Part shown: piece after piece, positions 10,994 to 24,192 of the stretch
How the letters are laid out: every line of letters starts with the position of its first letter
Numbering within the stretch: position 1 is the stretch's first letter
Origin: Allodiplogaster sudhausi
Lineage: Eukaryota; Nematoda; Chromadorea; Rhabditida; Diplogasteridae
NCBI GenBank assembly: GCA_945643635.1
Contig: CALZFC010000005.1
Coordinates: 11,526,001-11,590,000, forward strand
Direction: 5' to 3'
Length of the DNA stretch: 64,000 bases
The notes under the pieces: generated by a model
What the model was told of the DNA's origin: nothing
Database searches by the model: none
The model's input: only the letters and a program-made list of their open reading frames with translations
Position numbers and translations under genes: made by a program

Positions 10994-13900
10994 ATGGAGA
11001 CTCCGTCGGGAACGGAATCCGTAACGGAAGATTCCGTAGCAGGCGATTCCGTAACGGAAGAGCTTTCTCAGCTGAATCCAGTGCGAGTCTCTGGTGGAGA
11101 AGCAACAGACGCAGCCGGTTTGAAATTTTAGATTACTTATTTTCCGTTGTTTTATTTTGATGGTGCTTTTCAGATTGTCTCTTCTTTCGCTTTGATTTTT
11201 TGCATTTAAAATTATTTGTACCAAATTTAAAAGAGTAAAGCCCTCGTGTTTATCGCTGTTCTTTTGAGGCATTGCAGAAAAGGAAATTGTAACGAGAAAA
11301 TGACGTTAGTCTTATTTCGATGCATTCCTTTGGTCATTCTCAGGCTATTCATTCCAGATTACCCAATGGAGTTTGACGGCGTTATCGGAGGCGCATCTGT
11401 CAGCGAATTCCTGCCCTCGACATCGGCTGGCTTCTCTTCGCCGCCCACAACTTCCAATGCAGGTTCCTTCCTACCATGATTCATCATCATTTCTTGTTGA
11501 CGTTCATTGAATGCAAATCCTTTTTCCCAATGTTCTTATCTTATGAGCAATTAAGAGCTATTGCTATTGTTATTGTAAGACTTGGCTATTGTTAATGGTT
11601 TTTTTTTTTCGATTACAAATGTCGAAGTTTATGAAAAATTAAACACACTGTTCTAGGCATCCTAGAAATATTCTTTTCCTCCGGCCATTCTTCCTTGTTA
11701 TATCTCCAAACTAAAGGATTATCGATACTGTGAATATTGTGAATATTTTTGTCGCTTCTATAATTCAACTTTGTCGAATTCTCATTTAAACTGCTATATC
11801 CCAGACAACTAAAAATAATTTTGCTGCTACCGTCTGCATTCACTCAGATATCGTATGATTAATGGGAATCGTATTGTAAATGTATTTGTTTGTGTTTATT
11901 TTACTTCATTTTGAAGGTATTTTATTTAAATAAGTAAAAACAAAAACAATCTTTTCTTGTTTTATTAGGCGCCGACTCTGCTCGAGATGACGACTACGAA
12001 GCAATGCTTCAGCGGTTCATGCGAAACGAAATCGGCTACGACGAGTTTATGCGACGTGCAGGTTTGAAAGTTTTTTTTTGTTTGTTTGCTGTTGTTGCTT
12101 CATTTTCTTTTGTTTTTTTAATTTTATTATAAAATATTTACGAGATTAATAGAACAAGACTAGATGAAAACATTGCTGTGATTCATCGTGAAGAGCGAAG
12201 AGGAAAAAATGGCGTGCTTCCTCTTAAATTAATCGATGCCGAGACCCGTTGTCATTGAGAGATTTGTGATGAAGAGAGGCTAATCATAGGAAAAAAACAG
12301 GAATGTTAATGCTGTTAATTAACGATGTAAATTACGATAATGATTCGTCTGCCAAGGAGGAATGTCCCTTGACGACGAAGAGGCAGCGGCGGGCAGTGAA
12401 GATGACGAAGAGCTTGAAGACGGCGATTTAGAAGAAGGTTTGAACTCGGCGATTCTAGGCTGCGGAAAATGTTTTCCTAAACCAAAATTATCAACTACAT
12501 ATTCTATACTTTCAATTTTTTCAACGCAAATTTATGATTTTGAATTTCTTCAGAAATGTTAATTTTCGGATTAGAAGTTAATTCAAAGTTGCCTTAGATC
12601 AAACCAAGTAACAAGGAAAAATATTATTTTGAGAGGAATCCTTTCCTGGTTTGTGAATGCGTAGAACACTTGTTTCTTTTTGTTTGTGTTGTAGTAATGG
12701 ATTTTAAAATCTTTTAGCATTATTGACTTTGGAATGAGGGGAAAAGTTGTGGAATATTCATGTTATCGTAATTTCAAAAAAAAAAATATTTAAAATTCCC
12801 GTGTCAGGACCAAGAAAGAAGTCGCGGAGGACATCGCAAGGAGAATCAAATGAGGATGTCGAAGAAGTTGGAGCGGGCGGCGGAGGAATGGTAAGTACAA
12901 AATTGTTTAGTAAGACACTACAACAGGGAATGATATTGGAAGAATAGAACGAATTTAAAGGAACAAAAAAAACTCGCATTTGAATTGGCGCCTTTTAGCC
13001 TGAGATACAAGGTCGAGAGAGCTGTCGGCGAATGCCGAAATTAGAAATGTGCGCAATCGCGCCAAATGTAAGAAACCATAAGATCGTAAAGAGAAAGCAA
13101 GCCAGCCGCCTCATGTCTAGCCTTTGGCGTTATAATGAATCATTCGCCTTTTTTGCCTTCTCGCCCATTTCTTATCGCAAAGAAAACAACTCGAGGCCTC
13201 ATGACTAGTCTTCGGCATCGCAAATGATTCACAAGCAATTTCCTCTGTTTCTGTTGTTTTGATAAGATTGAACGCATTCCGCTTTTCCCAATTCCAGACA
13301 ATGAATCATATTCAGTTTCGCTTCTCTCTTTTCTTTCTCCAACAATCACATATTCCCTAAGTATTATGTTTTGTTGGTGAACCAATATTTAAGCGTCAGG
13401 AGAACAGTTGGAAGACACACACAGTTCTTCAGTTTTTGATTTGATTATTTCTTCAATTATGGAAATAAAGGTTTAATTACCCAAGTTTGAGTTCGAGTCG
13501 GCTCAACAAGTGGTGCGTCGAATCGGAGCGAACAACCGGTACCACGTCACGAGCTCAGAGGCCGATCAGGGCGGCCGCTAGACTACAAATGGCGGCGACC
13601 ATACGATCGTCGCTGATGGGCGTCATTTCAAAGATCAAGAAAAAGATCGCAGAAGCAGAAAACACCGACTTCGAAGTCGATCCAGAAGACGAGAGCGGCA
13701 AGAACGAGCTGCTCAAAACAACATGCTGCCTGATCGCTTCATTGGAGCTGATGCGAGCAGAGCTGACCAAGACCTTGAGCGAGTACGACGAATTCATCTT
13801 GAGGCTGCCCGATGAGCAGCAAGAGCAAGCAAGACAAGACAAGGAACAACGTGAGCAAGGCGTCGACGGCACCGATGCCCTGATGAGCAAGGCATTCGAC

Positions 13901-16900
13901 GCCCTCATCCGTCTCAAATCAAACGAACGAATGCTGCAAGTAGCAACAGGGAAGTTGCAACCACCAAGTCAAGGTCAAGACAATCCTGCAGAACAAAGCC
14001 ATCATGCCAATCCCGCAGCAGTCAACCAACAAGCCGCCAACCAACAAGCCGCCACTCGAACAAACAATGAGTCAGTCAATGGTTTCAATTTACTCTCGCC
14101 GCGACTGCCGGTCCAAACGCTACCAAGCTTCGATGGTAACGTCACTGAGTGGCCAAGTTTCATCCAGCTATTCCGTGCCTCAATCGATAGCCAACCTCTC
14201 ACTGACATCGATAAGCTCCGCTACCTCATGAGCTGCATCACTGGAAGGGCAAAGGATGTGGTCGCAGGGTACACAATCGTGGAAGGTGCGTACTCGGACG
14301 TGCTCAAGACCCTGGAAGAGGAGTACGGAGACACGATGCTAAACAAATCAAGGCTACATGCAATGCTTAGGCGAATAAGCAAACCCGACGAATCCATTGC
14401 AAACACGCAAGTTGCAGTAAGAGAAATGACGAAGATTTGTCGGCAGCTGGGAGAGTTGGGTGAGGACATCGAGCACGAACAAATGGCAATGGCAATCCAA
14501 GAACGGCTCCCCTCCTGGCTTCTAACAAGCTGTGTTCGCGAGAAGAGAAGAACACAGACACGACAGGAGAGCTGGAACGTCACGCGGATGCTCCAGTTCT
14601 GCCAAGAGGAAATCAAGGACAGACGAGCCGTCAGTGAGATCGAGAATCAACTCCGAGTCAAGGTCAATGCAGTGACAATCAATGCAAGAGGCCAAGAAAG
14701 GAAATCGGTGTTCCAGAAGACGGAAATAAAGCCAAGAATGAAGGTAGGCAAGCAGTGCCGCCTCTGTGGCGATTCGCACTTCGAAACTGCTTGCGACAAA
14801 TACAAAACAGCCAAGGAACGCCGTGAACACGCCAAGATGAAGAAGCTCTGCTTCAAATGTCTGAGCAACAGACACATGTCAACCGAGTGCACCAGCAAGT
14901 TTCGATGTAGGCAGTGTGGCGACAGCTCACATCACTCTTCTATCTGCTCAAACAACAAACCACCAATCCATAACAGACCCGCGTGGCAGGCACCGAACGT
15001 AACAGCAGCAGTCACAAGAGAGGAGAAAGATGTCGTGCTACTCACGGCACCAGTGTGCCTCATCAACTTGGAGACGGGAGAGGAGATTCAAGCAACAGCA
15101 TTTTTGGACTCCGGAAGTCAAAGTTCCTTCATTTCCGAGGAAGCAGCCAACATGTTGAAGCTGCAACCTGAAGAAGAAAAACGGATTGTGGTAACCACCT
15201 TCGCTTCTTCCCAGACAACCGACATTCCAAGCCAACTCTTCAAAATCGGCATGCAACAAGAGGACGGATCTATCCTGCAGATAGAAGTGCAGAGCGTGAA
15301 GTCGATCATCGGCAGCGTCCAGAGTGTCACTCCTGAAGAATTCGAGAAGCAAGTGCCGAAGGGAGAACTCACAACTCCATCAATGCTCATCGGAAGCGAC
15401 TACTTCTGGGAGATAGTCCAAGAGAAGGAACAAACACTGCCGTCCGGACTGACCCTCTTAAAGACAACACTTGGCAAGCTAGCAACAGGAACGGCAGTAG
15501 TCGCAGCAATCACTGGCACGACTCCGACAAAGTCAACGAAGAAGACTGCGGCTGAGAAGAGACTCGACGATCTCATGCGAGAAATGCACAGCCTCGAATG
15601 TCTCGGCATTTACGACGATCCATGGGAACAGGATGACGAAACGGCGAAACGAAAGTTCCAAGAATCCATGACGATATCCAACGAGCCGGGAGACGAAGGG
15701 AGAGTCGTGGTGGGATGGCCATGGAAATCTGAGCAGCCACAACTTCCCAACAATCGTGCCCTTTGCTTTGGAAGGCTGAAGTCAAACCTTCGACATCTGA
15801 AGGAACAAGGTCGTCTAGAGATGTACGATCAAGTCATCCAGGAGCAACTCCAAGCTGGAATTGTCGAAGAAGTTCCAAGGGCGACTCCAGATGAGGACCG
15901 CCTCATTCACTACATCCCGCACCATGGGGTGTACAATCCAGCCAAGAAGACGACGAAATTGCGTATCGTCTTTGATGCTTCAGCAGGTCCACGGGGAAGA
16001 TCTCTAAACGAAAGCATGTTTCCCGGACCGTCAATGATTGCAAATCTGACGGGCATGCTCCTCCGAATGCGATGCCACAAGATTGTGGTGACAGCGGACA
16101 TTCAAAAGGCTTTCCTGCAACTGGGGCTACACGAGAAAGATAGAGATGTCACAAGGTTTCTCTGGCTGAAGGATCCTGGCAAGGAGGCCACGGATGACAA
16201 CATCCGCGAGTTGAGATTCACCAGAGTGCTCTTCGGAGTCATTGCATCTCCCTTTCTCCTCGCAGCCAGCCTCGACAACCTCCTTAACGAAGAAGACAGC
16301 CCACTCGCAAAGGAACTACGTGCCAACCTCTACGCCGACAACTTCATGTTCTTCGCGGAGACAACAGAAGAAGCCAAATCAAAATGCGAAGAAGCCAAAC
16401 GAATTCTTGCCAAACGAAAAATGGTGCTCAGAGAATTCACGTGCAACAACAAAGCTGTCCACGAGGAATTCGCAGATGAACCTGCAGAAAAGACAGCCAA
16501 GTTCCTCGGTCTAGTCTGGGACACAGAAAAAGACACTCTGACAATCAAGTCAGGAAGAAAGCGCGGAGAAGTGACGACAAAGACGATTGTGAGCTCTGAA
16601 GTAGCCGCAGGTTTTGATCCTTGTGGTCTCATTAGCCCTGCCGTACTTCCCGCTCGCCAGTTCCTCCAGAAGTTGAATGCAAAATACAACTGGAAGCAGA
16701 CGCTGGAAGCAGACGATCAATTGGAATGGCAGAGACTCTCAGAGGACCTTCTCAACCAGCAAGTCACCATCGAACGACAAATTGAGATCAACGAGACAAC
16801 TCAAATCCATGTCTTCTCTGATGCAAGCGCCACAGGAATCGGAGCAGTGGTCTATCTTCGGACCAAAACTGAGCACGGATACAAGGTCGTACCAGTATTC

Positions 16901-19900
16901 GCAAAGTCGCGCGTGACTCCAAGATCCGAGAAGGCGGACAAGGTGACAATTCCGCGGCTGGAGCTGACTTCTGCGCAGATCGGGTCAAAGCTCGCCACGT
17001 TCGTGAAACGAGAGCTACACATTCAACCACAGAAGACCTTGCTCTGGAGCGACAGCAAGTGCGTCCTGTCGTGGCTAAAGACGGATAAGGGAGAGAAGCT
17101 GCCCCGATTCGTTGCAAATCGAGTCAATTCAATTCTGAACGAGCCAATCGACGAATGCAGATACGTCAACACAACAGAAAACCCCGCCGATCTAGCATCG
17201 CGTGGATGTACCCTGGAAGAACTGAAGGGAGCAAGGCTATGGTGGAATGGGCCAAACTTCCTTTCCAAGGAGGAAGAGGAATGGCCAAAGCTCGCAAAGG
17301 AAGACGACGAAACGACAGTAACAGTGGCAGCAGTGACGAAGCAAGACAAGAACGTCCTCATCGACACAACCAGATTCAGCAGCCTGAACAGATTGATCAA
17401 CTCAACGGCCCAAATTCTCCGCTTCGCGAGGCAAGCATTGAAGAAGACCGGTAAGGAACCGGTGACGAGATGGCTGAAAGAGGAGCCAACCTCCGAAGTG
17501 ATCGATGCAAGAGAACGAACAAATGCAGTCCGGCTGCTACTAGCACAAGAGGGACGGAGTCATCCTCCAGACAAGGATCTCCAAGCAAATCTGGATCTCA
17601 AGAAGGACAGTGATGGCATCTGGAAGTGCCATGGACGACTCAGCAACAGTGACTTGCCGCCAAGCGCAAAACATCCGTACTTCGTCGACTCAAAGTCAAA
17701 TCTGGCGCGACTTCTGATTCAAGATGCCCACGAAAGATGTGCACATGGCAATGTCGCCAACACAGTGGCAAGCCTGCGCGAATCCTTTTGGATCAACAGA
17801 GCAAGACGAGTTACAACGTCAACAATCCATGAATGCAGATGTTGTCGCAAGCGAAAGGCAGCACCATATCGAGCAGAAGAGATGGCAGCCCTTCCCAAGG
17901 AACGAGTCACGAGATCACCAGCCTTTTCCACGACTGGCATCGACTATTTCGGACCACTCTGTACACTCGTGAATGGCAAGGACGAAAAGAGATGGGCAGC
18001 TCTCTTCACATGTGCATCAACGAGAGCAGTGCATCTGGAGCTGGTTCCAGATCTCTCGGCAGAATCAGCAATCAATGCAATTTCAAGATTCGTCTCAAGG
18101 AGAGGCCGTCCACGGAAGATAATCTCCGACAATGGATCAAACTTCGTCCTGGCAGAGCGAGCACTCGTTGAAGCTTATGCAGCAAAGGAGCAGATTCAAT
18201 GGCAGTTCATCACTCCACGTGCACCATGGCAGGGAGGACTGTACGAACGCCTAGTACAAGAAGTCAAGAAGGCCATCAAGGCCACAATTGGAAGAAAGAA
18301 GCTGACAGAAGACGAGATGCAGACACTTCTGACAAAGGTTGAGGCTATCTTAAACAACAGACCTCTCATCCAAGTCGGAGAGACAGGCGAAGTCTTGCGT
18401 CCTCAAGATCTTATGCAACCTCTCGCCAAGACAGAAGCACCTGACTTCGAAGTCGACGACTACGACGAAGACGACTCGAAGAAGAAGCTTCTACAAGCAT
18501 GGGCGACAACAAATGAGCTTCTTGACCGATTCTGGATGATCTGGATCAGGCACTACATTCCGGCCCTCCGTGAACAGCATCAGAAGTTCATGAAACAAGA
18601 TCGGATGAGAGCCAAGCAATCACCGAACATCGGAAATGTCGTCATCATCGCAGATCTGCTGAAGAAGAGGGACGAATGGCCACTCGGAAGGATTGTCACA
18701 CTTCACCCAGGCAACGATGGGCGAATACGCAGCGCAACAGTGCAAACTGCAAGTGGACGCCAGCTAACAAGAAGCATAACTCATCTCCTACATCTCGAAA
18801 AGAATGAAAACGACAATGGCGAAGAAAATGACAAAGAAGAAGAGCGCACAAAGCTTTCTCAACTAAAACCAAATCCAAAGGACAAAGGAAGTGGAGATGA
18901 CAAGCAGCGATATTTCAAATCAAACAATCAACTGAGGAAGAACAAACCGGTAATAAAGGCAAGACCAAACTCAACGCCGTACAACCTTCGATCAACTGTG
19001 AAGAAAGCAGTGGTAAGCATGTTGATACTTCTGCTTCTGGCAACTGGAGGACTCGCACGAAGATGCCCAAATGACAAGGCACCAGTACCATCCAATCTTA
19101 TTTTCCTCGACGAATGTCTGGAGTACGGCTACGCCGCGTTCTCAGGACCAGACGGACGCATCTGCCACATTTCCCGTCAGTGTCCAGGCAACGCACTTCG
19201 AAAAGAAACTGGAGATATGTGCGGCCCCAAGTGCAGTTGTGAACAATGGGCCTCTGGATGCTCCTTCTACCAAGGCACATATACTGCCAACTCCACAGCC
19301 AAAAACAACAAGGTCCGCAGCACTCTGGACAGCATGCGACCGAAGTATTGCTCGGGGAAGCCGTCTCCAAAATGCTCTCAAACGCCGATCGAGACAACAG
19401 TACTGCAGGTTGAATTGTACGATGGCAGCTACCATCCACTCGAGGAGATGAAGCTCGTCTTCCCCGAGATCAGTCGAAGCCATTGCATCGGTGAAGGCAC
19501 CAAAACTGGCACACCTGAGTACTGCACGGAATTCAACTGCGATGAGAACGGCACCGCCTTCTGCTTCCTACCAAAGGCACCCATCGCGATGCTAGCCACG
19601 AAGGAAGGTCCCGTCGCAGTTCGACAATGGGGTTCGCTCAAGAGAACCGTCTACGGAGAAGCAGAGAATACAGAAACGTGCATTAACTGCTCAATCATAT
19701 GCACCAAGGGCGGTGTCTACGCGACAGGCAACAATGTCCGCCTGATCAACCTCCAAGCAGCTGCCTATCAAGCCATGATCGAAGATCCAGAAAAACAGCA
19801 AGAAATTGCACTGCCGCACAACATCATCGCCAGCCCATACAAGGTAACAGTGAAGATGTACAAGAAGGAAGTCGTCGTGTTCGAGAAGCAGATCGACTGT

Positions 19901-22900
19901 CAAGCAGGCGCATTCTGTGAGCGCATCGAGTGCACAGTTTGCTGGGAGGCAGTGAGAAATCCACACTGTATACCAAAGCTTACCATCGCTGCCGTCATCG
20001 CCTGCTCGTACCTCATCCTTACAATCCTCTGTGCACTTCTCAAAGTTGCCACTTGCCTCTGCAAAGGATGTCAAGTGATCCGCAAAGTTCTTCTCGCCGC
20101 TGGGAAGGTTGCCACCTTCTGTCGAAGCCAGGCAAAGTGGAAACGAACAGATGAAAGACGCGTCAAGCCGGTCACTTTCACGAGAAAGCGAGAAGCCGTC
20201 CCGCTTCTCACCATCCTCTTCATAGCAACTACCATCTGCCATGCATGCGACCACTCAGTCGTCATCTCCACATCGGAAGAGATTTGCGAGACGATAGCTG
20301 GAATCACGAGCTGCAGCAGTCAGGCAGTCAGCAATTTCAAGGAAGCAACAACTGGTGGAACACTTTGTCTCCAAGTGAAAGATCAAGAAGGACGTGCCGC
20401 AGCCACAATTGAGGCGTCTATCCAGAAGATCGCTCTAAGATGCGAGAAGATTTCCCACTTCTACACCAAAGCTGTTGACATCGACACCACCTCGATCAAG
20501 AGATGCTCATCCTCCGGAAGTTGTGTAGAAGACCGCTGCCGCACAATCAGCCCAAACCAATCAATCACCGAGCTCGGAACACTGAATGACCTACCAGGAG
20601 TATCAGGCTGCCTCCCATCGTCAGGATGCTTGTGGAATGGTTACCTGTCATGCAATTCTGCCTGCACATTCTACCGCTCAGTAGCACGACCTCGAGAAAA
20701 TGGAGTACACGAAGTATTCACATGCAACTCCTTCCTAGCCGTCGTCACCCTGAAAATCGACATCTCGACAAATAACAACACCGAAACAAGGACGCTCAAG
20801 ATGACAAACGGCTTCAGCGAGACGGTGCAAGGAGTAAAGGTCGTACTCAACTACGTGGTCAGCCCGCCAATGCCAAGTCTAGTCGATTCCTTCGTATTTG
20901 ACGGCACGAAGATCGGAAGGCTGACCCAAGAAGAAGTTCGAGAGGCTGAACAATTCAAGTGCAACCCAAACGAACTCGAACAATGCCAACTCGATCCAAA
21001 TGCATGCCAATGTCATCTAATAGACGACGACCAAGTATCATGCAGATGCCCCACAGGAGCAGCAACGACCAAGGCTCTGCATGAACGACCGCTACCACAG
21101 CGATCAGGTAGTATTTGGCTTGAAGCCGAAGAGACAACGATCCAAGCAATAGCGTTCAAGGCGGTCGCCGACGTCTCAATCACAATCGAAGGATTCCAAT
21201 TTGCCCAAATCCAAGAAAGCGACAAATGTGAACTACTTTCCAGCAAATTGCAAGGATGCCACAGTTGCTCTACTGGAGCACAAATGTCGTACATTTGCAC
21301 AAGTGCAAACGACCATATCATCGGGCATCTGAACTGCAAGAGCGGTCTGGCAATCGCAATACAATGCTCTCCAGATGCGACAACAAGAATAGCCGTTTTC
21401 CAAGCCACCAGCGCTCAAGTGAATGAGGATTGCAACCTCAGCTGCGGAGTCTCAAGCACAGCAATCCAAATTCAAGGGCAACTCGAGACGCTACTCTCTG
21501 ACAACACAATCCAAGGTTCCAACTCAAGATTCAGTCAACTAAAGGAATTCAAATCCAATTTCATAGCCTTAATCAAAGAAAATCTTGAATTCACAGTAGT
21601 AATGATGCTGTCCTCATTTGTCATAGTTTCAATGCTTTTGAAACTCTGCTTCTAGACATTTATTTGGCCCCCCGAGTGTCGGCGAATGCCGAAATTAGAA
21701 ATGTGCGCAATCGCGCCAAATGTAAGAAACCAAAAGATCGTAAAGAGAAAGCAAGCCAGCCGCCTCATGTCTAGCCTTTGGCGTTATAATGAATCATTCG
21801 CCTTTTTTGCCTTCTCGCCCATTTCTTATCGCAAAGAAAACAACTCGAGGCCTCATGACTAGTCTTCGGCATCGCAAATGATTCACAAGCAATTTCCTCT
21901 GTTTCTGTTGTTTTGATAAGATTGAACGCATTCCGCTTTTCCCAATTCCAGACAATGAATCATATTCAGTTTCGCTTCTCTCTTTTCTTTCTCCAACAAT
22001 CACATATTCCCTAAGTATTATGTTTTGTTGGTGAACCAATATTTAAGCGTCAGGAGAACAGTTGGAAGACACACACAGTTCTTCAGTTTTTGATTTGATT
22101 ATTTCTTCAATTATGGAAATAAAGGTTTAATTACCCAAGTTTGAGTTCGAGTCGGCTCAACAAGAGCATGTGCTTTAATGAGATTACGATGGGAAAAATG
22201 GATGTCAATTAAGGTGTTGAGTTTCGTGCTTGTTTAAGATTTTTTTGTGTAATTAAGTTTAAACAAGAAGAAAAGCTCTTCATATATGAAGTTCTCTATT
22301 TCAAGCTCTCAAGCCGGCACAAGGACCTCCCGTCAGCAGTTCGATTGATGATGAGAGAGGTGTGTATCTTTCTTTTCTCTTTTTTTCTATTTCCAAAATG
22401 TACCATATCCTCTAGAAGTTAGTCTTAATTAATATAGAAGCAATAATTACAATTTTATTGTTTGCAACCTGTGAATACCCTGAGAATTATTAAATTAAAG
22501 CAGTAATAATTTGTTAACCTTGCTAATTGTAGCTAATCAAAAAAGGACATTTATAAGTTTATTGTTACCTATTATTACCTTGATAATTATTAAATTAAAG
22601 CAGTAATAATTTGTAATCATTGTGAAATGCAGGTAATCAAAGAGGACATTTATAATTTTTGTTACCTGTTTTATTGTTTACATAACTTGATAATTATTAA
22701 ATTAAATATAAACTTGATAAAATTGCAGGTAATCAAAGAGGACATTATCGTTCACCGACCGGGCGTTGAAGTGCCGGCAGCCGTTCTTCCCGCGCAGGTC
22801 AAGGAGTCACCATCAAAGGAGCCTCAGCATGTCCGCCAGTCAAGGAAGCTCAATAAGGTTTCAATTTTGTATTTGTTTGCTTTATTCTTCGTTTTGTTAA

Positions 22901-24146
22901 TGTTTATCAGTTTATTAAATATATATTTAGTTATAGTTTTCTCCTTTATATTGAAGAGAACTATTTGTATAGCTGATATTTGGTTACATACATTATTTTT
23001 TTCACCTTTGCACTGAAAAAAGTTTATCATTTGGCTATAAAGAGGTTTTTTGATGTTAAGAAATAAATAAGTATTTTTGCCAGGCGTTGGATGCGCTTCT
23101 TGGCCAAGCGAATCTCATACATGCACGGGGCGACACTCGCGAGGCGATTTCAATGCTACTTGAGGTAATACATAATGTTTTTTTCCCTTTTTCTACGGAG
23201 GTGTTGCGTGTTATTTAGCAATTAGATAGGGTCATTAAGGCACTTATTCATGCATTCCTAACGATTTTCTTTCACTAACTTTTCATTGCCCACCATGTTC
23301 AATCACATGTAGAACGGAAAAAGAATAAGGAAATAAATTTGAATAAAATGGTAGGAATGGTCCATGTGGTTTTATGCAGTGCTGCACCAACTTATGTACC
23401 ATGTTTCTTTAAGCCGTCGTTACCTTTGCCACATTAACTCGTCAACTAATATCCACTTGATTCGCTTTGTATTCACTTGTCTGATATTATTGAATTAATT
23501 AAAAGCAAGTATATTTAATTCCAGGTGATCAGACAAGAGCCACGAAATGCGGACGCCTACAGACAAGTCTCCGAGATTTACCAAGACCTGGGAGATGCGC
23601 AGAAGTCTCTGCAGTATGGACTTCTCGCCGCATACCTTGATGGAAAGTAAGTTCCAGTCTGTTTTTTCTTATTAATTTTTCATTATTAATGTTTAATTAA
23701 GTATTCATTTGTGCCGATAGTAATAGAATTCATTAGATCCGTTTTTTTCTCATTCGAACATCATTCCCAGCTTGAGTTGTTCAGGCAGGACTGACATCAT
23801 TAACCGCCTGTTGTCGTAGAATAATTGAGTTGAAAAAGAGTAGAAGAAATATAAGAAATGTAAAGAAAAGAGATAGGAGAAAACATAATAAACGGATAAA
23901 ATTTAATAAGAAAAAGAATAATAAAATAAATTAAATTTTACAGAACACCAGCTTCCGACTGGGATCATCTTGGCGATCTCGCAGAAAGGCTTCACTGCTT
24001 AGAGGAAGCGGCAGCTTGTTATGGAAGAGGTTTGAGAGAAGTTGGCAGAAAGAAGGAATTGGAAGCAACAGTTCGGACTGTCTAGAATGACAATTTATTC
24101 TACCTGCGCCCGCCTTACTCTCTTTCACTCTCTCTCTCTCTCTCTT

Positions 24147-24192
<46 letters not shown>

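Larger units (their letters stand above)
13023..22162 (+). mobile_element. BEL/Pao LTR retrotransposon (provirus) with env-like region
   Basis: A complete 9140-bp element sits in sense orientation in GTF3C3 intron 5. Two 486-bp LTRs (13023-13508 and 21677-22162) begin TGT and end ACA. The target duplication is AGAGC (13018-13022 and 22163-22167). I see one LTR difference (T at 13079, A at 21733), so insertion is recent. A tRNA-type primer site begins 2 nt after the 5' LTR. A normal purine tract is not obvious before the 3' LTR: the sequence there is C-rich, ending CCCCCCGAG. Confidence 0.97.

Noticed and set aside
10828..11160. 110-codon frame overlapping GTF3C3 exon 1 in another frame
   Set aside because: Exon 1 in the ATG 10994 frame is acidic like other TFC4 N-termini and joins exon 2 (11358) in phase. 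The other frame is Arg-rich and starts in intergenic DNA.
13487..13588. Polyprotein start inside the 5' LTR
   Set aside because: The frame is open there but begins with TTG and overlaps the LTR and primer site. The first ATG, at 13589, is preferred.
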